Source of the DNA: Methanosarcinales archaeon
GTDB taxonomy: Archaea > Halobacteriota > Methanosarcinia > Methanosarcinales > Methanogasteraceae
Direction of reading: 5' to 3'
DNA: 39,252 nucleotides
Assembly (NCBI GenBank): GCA_030604085.1
Contig: JAUVWP010000003.1
Coordinates: forward strand, 1 to 39,252
Below, in pieces: positions 36,645-39,252 of the stretch. The stretch's first letter is position 1. The number at the start of each line of letters is the position of its first letter. The notes beneath the pieces were generated by a model. The model was not told where the DNA came from. It did not search any database and saw nothing but the letters and a program-made list of their open reading frames with translations. The position numbers were made by a program, and so were the translations under genes.

Positions 36645-36911
36645 TTAGGATATGGCGCCGGCTATGATTCCAAATGCGACTACCAGAAGAACGGCTATTA
36701 AAGTACCTATTATAAGTGTAACGAGCCCATAAAAAGTCATCTGCCCGTAATAACCACAAATAGTCCAGAATGGGGTTACTTCATCGTTTGACATCGATTT
36801 ATGAATTAACCACCCTATTCCGCATGGAACCAACATTAAATTCAGAGAAATTGCCCCAACTATTGTATAACCAATATTTGGCTCTTTAATCGTTATTATT
36901 TCACCAGTCAT
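36645..36911 (-). CDS. Small two-TM membrane protein (88 aa)
   Basis: MTGEIITIKEPNIGYTIVGAISLNLMLVPCGIGWLIHKS...GQMTFYGLVTLIIGTLIAVLLVVAFGIIAGAIS. Confidence 0.55.
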   Translation of the reverse strand: MTGEIITIKEPNIGYTIVGAISLNLMLVPCGIGWLIHKSMSNDEVTPFWTICGYYGQMTFYGLVTLIIGTLIAVLLVVAFGIIAGAIS

Positions 36912-37053
36912 ACACGATCACCTCAAATATCATCTCTCCACGAGTCTTTCCGGGAAACTGATAAAACTTTCCACCCTGGGAGAATTGCCAACTCTGGCGT
37001 TGGCGCCGGATTGAGACTCTGGTTATCCGTACGGTATCTATGCACCGCCGAGA

Positions 37054-37845
37054 TCAAAGCCCGAGAACCTCTTCCATACCGTGCACCCCAATCGGTGCAT
37101 CCATCACCCACCGCGCGGCTTTGATCGCACCGCCTGCGAACGCCTGCCTGCTGTGCGCCTGATGCTTAATCTCGATCCGCTCGCCATTCCCTGCAAATAA
37201 CACGAGATGATCGCCGATGATGTCGCCGCCCCGGATCGCATGGATGCCGATCTCATCACCCCTCGGAGCAAGTCCCTCACGCCCGTAGACCAGTTCCTTT
37301 CCCCCAAGAGCCTTACTGATCACGTCAGCCGCATGCATCGCTGTTCCTGACGGCGCATCCTTCTTGTGGCGGTGGTGCGCCTCAACGATCTCGATATCCC
37401 AGTCGCCGATGTATGCGGCGGCTTCTGCAAGCAATTTCCAGAAGACGTTGACCCCTACCGAGAAATTAGGTGCAATCACGGCAGGGACGTTTCCGGCTAT
37501 GATCCCTGCGATCTCCTCCTGGTACGGTTCGAGACCGGTCGTCCCGAGAACGATGGCAACGCCGTTCTCTACAGCGGCTATGACGTTTCCGACGGCGGCA
37601 CTCGCGATCGTGAAATCGATCAGGACGTCAGGAGAAGTGCTCGCAAGCAGCGCATCGATCTCGCGGGCATCCGATACCCGGACATCGCCTGCGCCAGCAG
37701 CGACGCCAGCGCCAGCGCCGATCAGCATCCCGATGTCATGGATGTCAAACGCTGCCACCAGTTCCATATCTGGCGCATCACCGACATCCTCGATTATAAG
37801 CGAGCCCATGCGCCCGAGTGCGCCTGTTACTGCAACTGTTATCAT
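37054..37845 (-). CDS. dapB: 4-hydroxy-tetrahydrodipicolinate reductase
   Basis: MITVAVTGALGRMGSLI...VLGTTGLEPYQEE...APNFSVGVNVFWKLL...EIVEAHHRHKKDAPSGTAMHAAD...LVLFAGNGERIEIKHQAHSRQAFAGGAIKAARW. Confidence 0.96.
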   Translation of the reverse strand: MITVAVTGALGRMGSLIIEDVGDAPDMELVAAFDIHDIGMLIGAGAGVAAGAGDVRVSDAREIDALLASTSPDVLIDFTIASAAVGNVIAAVENGVAIVLGTTGLEPYQEEIAGIIAGNVPAVIAPNFSVGVNVFWKLLAEAAAYIGDWDIEIVEAHHRHKKDAPSGTAMHAADVISKALGGKELVYGREGLAPRGDEIGIHAIRGGDIIGDHLVLFAGNGERIEIKHQAHSRQAFAGGAIKAARWVMDAPIGVHGMEEVLGL

Positions 37846-37912
37846 GATATCACCTGTATCCATCTATCCCCAAGTCATCTAATATATTCGCACCATGGAT
37901 GCTGCCCGCCCT

Positions 37913-38518
37913 TCAGACCGTCCTGAACTGCCCGAACAGATTGTCCCGCCCGATCCGGTGCAGTCTGGATCGCACGAGTACGGCAAGCTGCGACACATCT
38001 CCTTTTTTCGCAGAGACTGGTGCAATCGTGTCGATCCACTGCTTCCATGGCGGGAGAAAGTCGAAACGCTCCACGATCTGATCGAGTGCATCGTCTCGAT
38101 CGGTTACCAGGTCCATCTTATTTGCCGCGATAACCGTATCGATATCGAGATCTGACAAAAATTCAAACAATTCGATATCAACCGGCATCTCGCCCCGTTC
38201 TGACCATCTATCCACGATATCGCAGAAAACGTTTGCATCGATCACCTGAACGGCACAGAGGATGCGGTCGCAGTTGTCTTCGATATAATGGACGATCGAA
38301 TTCTTTATGCGCTCCTGAACCACATCCGGGACACCGTGCAGAAATCCATAACCCGGCAGATCGGTTATCAACAGATCTCTAAACGTTATATGTGTCGGTT
38401 TCCTCGTGACGCCGGGGCGCCTCCCTGTTTTGACGCTTCTGCCGGTCAGTCTCTTGATCAGCGATGACTTCCCGACGTTTGATCTGCCCGCGAAGATTAT
38501 CTCATGATTAATTGCCAT
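37913..38518 (-). CDS. engB: EngB/YihA-type GTP-binding protein
   Basis: EIIFAGRSNVGKSSLIKRLTGRSVKTGRRPGVTRKPTHI...ITDLPGYGF...VIAANKMDLV...IAPVSAKKGD. Confidence 0.94.
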   Translation of the reverse strand: MAINHEIIFAGRSNVGKSSLIKRLTGRSVKTGRRPGVTRKPTHITFRDLLITDLPGYGFLHGVPDVVQERIKNSIVHYIEDNCDRILCAVQVIDANVFCDIVDRWSERGEMPVDIELFEFLSDLDIDTVIAANKMDLVTDRDDALDQIVERFDFLPPWKQWIDTIAPVSAKKGDVSQLAVLVRSRLHRIGRDNLFGQFRTV

Positions 38519-38744
38519 CTCTGTTGACCTCCGTCTGCGTACTCGTCTGGATACCTACATCAAACTCTTCAAGGAAATTTTTCAGAGCTTTATTCGTTAA
38601 GAGGATTTTGTTTCGGATGTTTTGGATGTTCATTTTTAATGGACATCTCTCTCCAATCCTAATCAAGAATTGCTCTTCAGTAGCTAACATTTTTACACCA
38701 AACCGCATCTGTTTTTGTAACTTTCGGCCGCTGTTTACACGCAC
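38508..38744 (-). CDS. Small hypothetical protein overlapping the engB start
   Basis: 78-aa ORF filling the gap between DUF2103 and engB on the same strand; no family recognised. Confidence 0.4.
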   Translation of the reverse strand: MRVNSGRKLQKQMRFGVKMLATEEQFLIRIGERCPLKMNIQNIRNKILLTNKALKNFLEEFDVGIQTSTQTEVNRDGN

Positions 38745-38753
38745 CCTGCAACC

Positions 38754-39071
38754 CTACGCACCCATCGCCTCTGAGAGCATCTCGCTTAACTCGCGTCTCA
38801 GCGATTCCCCTTCCGAAAAATCCCCCGCGGTCGTTATGATGCGCAGTTCCTGTGCCGACGTGCCGGATGAGATTAAGAGGCGGAGGTTGCCTCGTGCGTC
38901 AGAGCGCAGCACCTTTGCCGTGGTCTTTCCTCCGGCGGCTCCCTTGACGCTGATGATCATAGGAATGATCCGCTTTACCTTCGGATGCCATGCTACGATC
39001 TCTGCTGCCTTCCTTTCGGTTCTGCCGCCGATTATGGTGGTGTGCGTACCGCCGAGTTTGTTCTGGGACAT
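38754..39071 (-). CDS. DUF2103-like protein
   Basis: MSQNKLGGTHTTIIGGRTERKAAEIVAWHPKVKRIIPMIISVKGAAGGKTTAKVLRSDARGNLRLLISSGTSAQELRIIT. Confidence 0.75.
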   Translation of the reverse strand: MSQNKLGGTHTTIIGGRTERKAAEIVAWHPKVKRIIPMIISVKGAAGGKTTAKVLRSDARGNLRLLISSGTSAQELRIITTAGDFSEGESLRRELSEMLSEAMGA

Positions 39072-39141
39072 GACATCCTATTGTGCAAGATCACACATCA
39101 AGAAACCCTGCACGATACCGCGCATGTTCTGGTTTCCAGAC

Positions 39142-39252
39142 TTAATCCTTCCTCAGGCGCTTGCTGATCAGCACAGCCGCCAGACACGCAAGGATCGCAA
39201 GAATGCCAGCAAACCCGGGCTCCCTGCGCACAGGAGTCTTCGCGATCTCAAC
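39142..39252 (-). CDS. C-terminus of an exported protein with a PGF-CTERM archaeosortase signal (partial)
   Basis: Reverse-strand VEIAKTPVRREPGFAGILAILACLAAVLISKRLRKD*: PGF, TM helix, basic tail. Confidence 0.75.
   Translation of the reverse strand, partial: VEIAKTPVRREPGFAGILAILACLAAVLISKRLRKD

Overview
39.25 kb of a euryarchaeal chromosome, probably methanogen- or ANME-like judging from the archaeal histone, aIF2-beta, L10e, Top6A, GGR and a CetZ-like tubulin. Taxonomy is inferred, not searched. Most of the window is ordinary housekeeping: mre11 (partial), cbiB, alanine dehydrogenase/OCD, queE, NifX-like, pyrD, histone, map, argF, tRNA-Lys(CTT), HesB/IscA, mobA, top6A, cobS, a COG1395-type regulator, an SBP lipoprotein, a histidine kinase, trpA, aIF2-beta, L10e, GGR, pth2, dapB, engB, DUF2103 and a PGF-CTERM tail. 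The parts most worth a second look are: (1) three copies of a 39-bp CCTAA/TTAGG operator-like motif at 3076, 5559 and 5968, lying ahead of a secreted CbiX-FmdE fusion, a 28-aa Cys-rich metallothionein-like peptide with a possible RHH ORF, and a decayed zinc-ribbon locus; (2) an XRE regulator followed by five tandem, mostly overlapping DUF2178-like small membrane proteins (33195-35352); (3) a tight operon joining an exported Lon-like S16 protease, a CARDB/S-layer-like membrane protein, a divergent CetZ/tubulin-like GTPase, an unknown protein and a wHTH (19817-24797); (4) in-frame TAG codons inside otherwise intact argF and mobA; (5) a CDS-precise, frameshifted duplicate of pth2 enclosing an AT-rich cargo with a membrane metallophosphoesterase, a MITE-like element and an IS200 tnpA.
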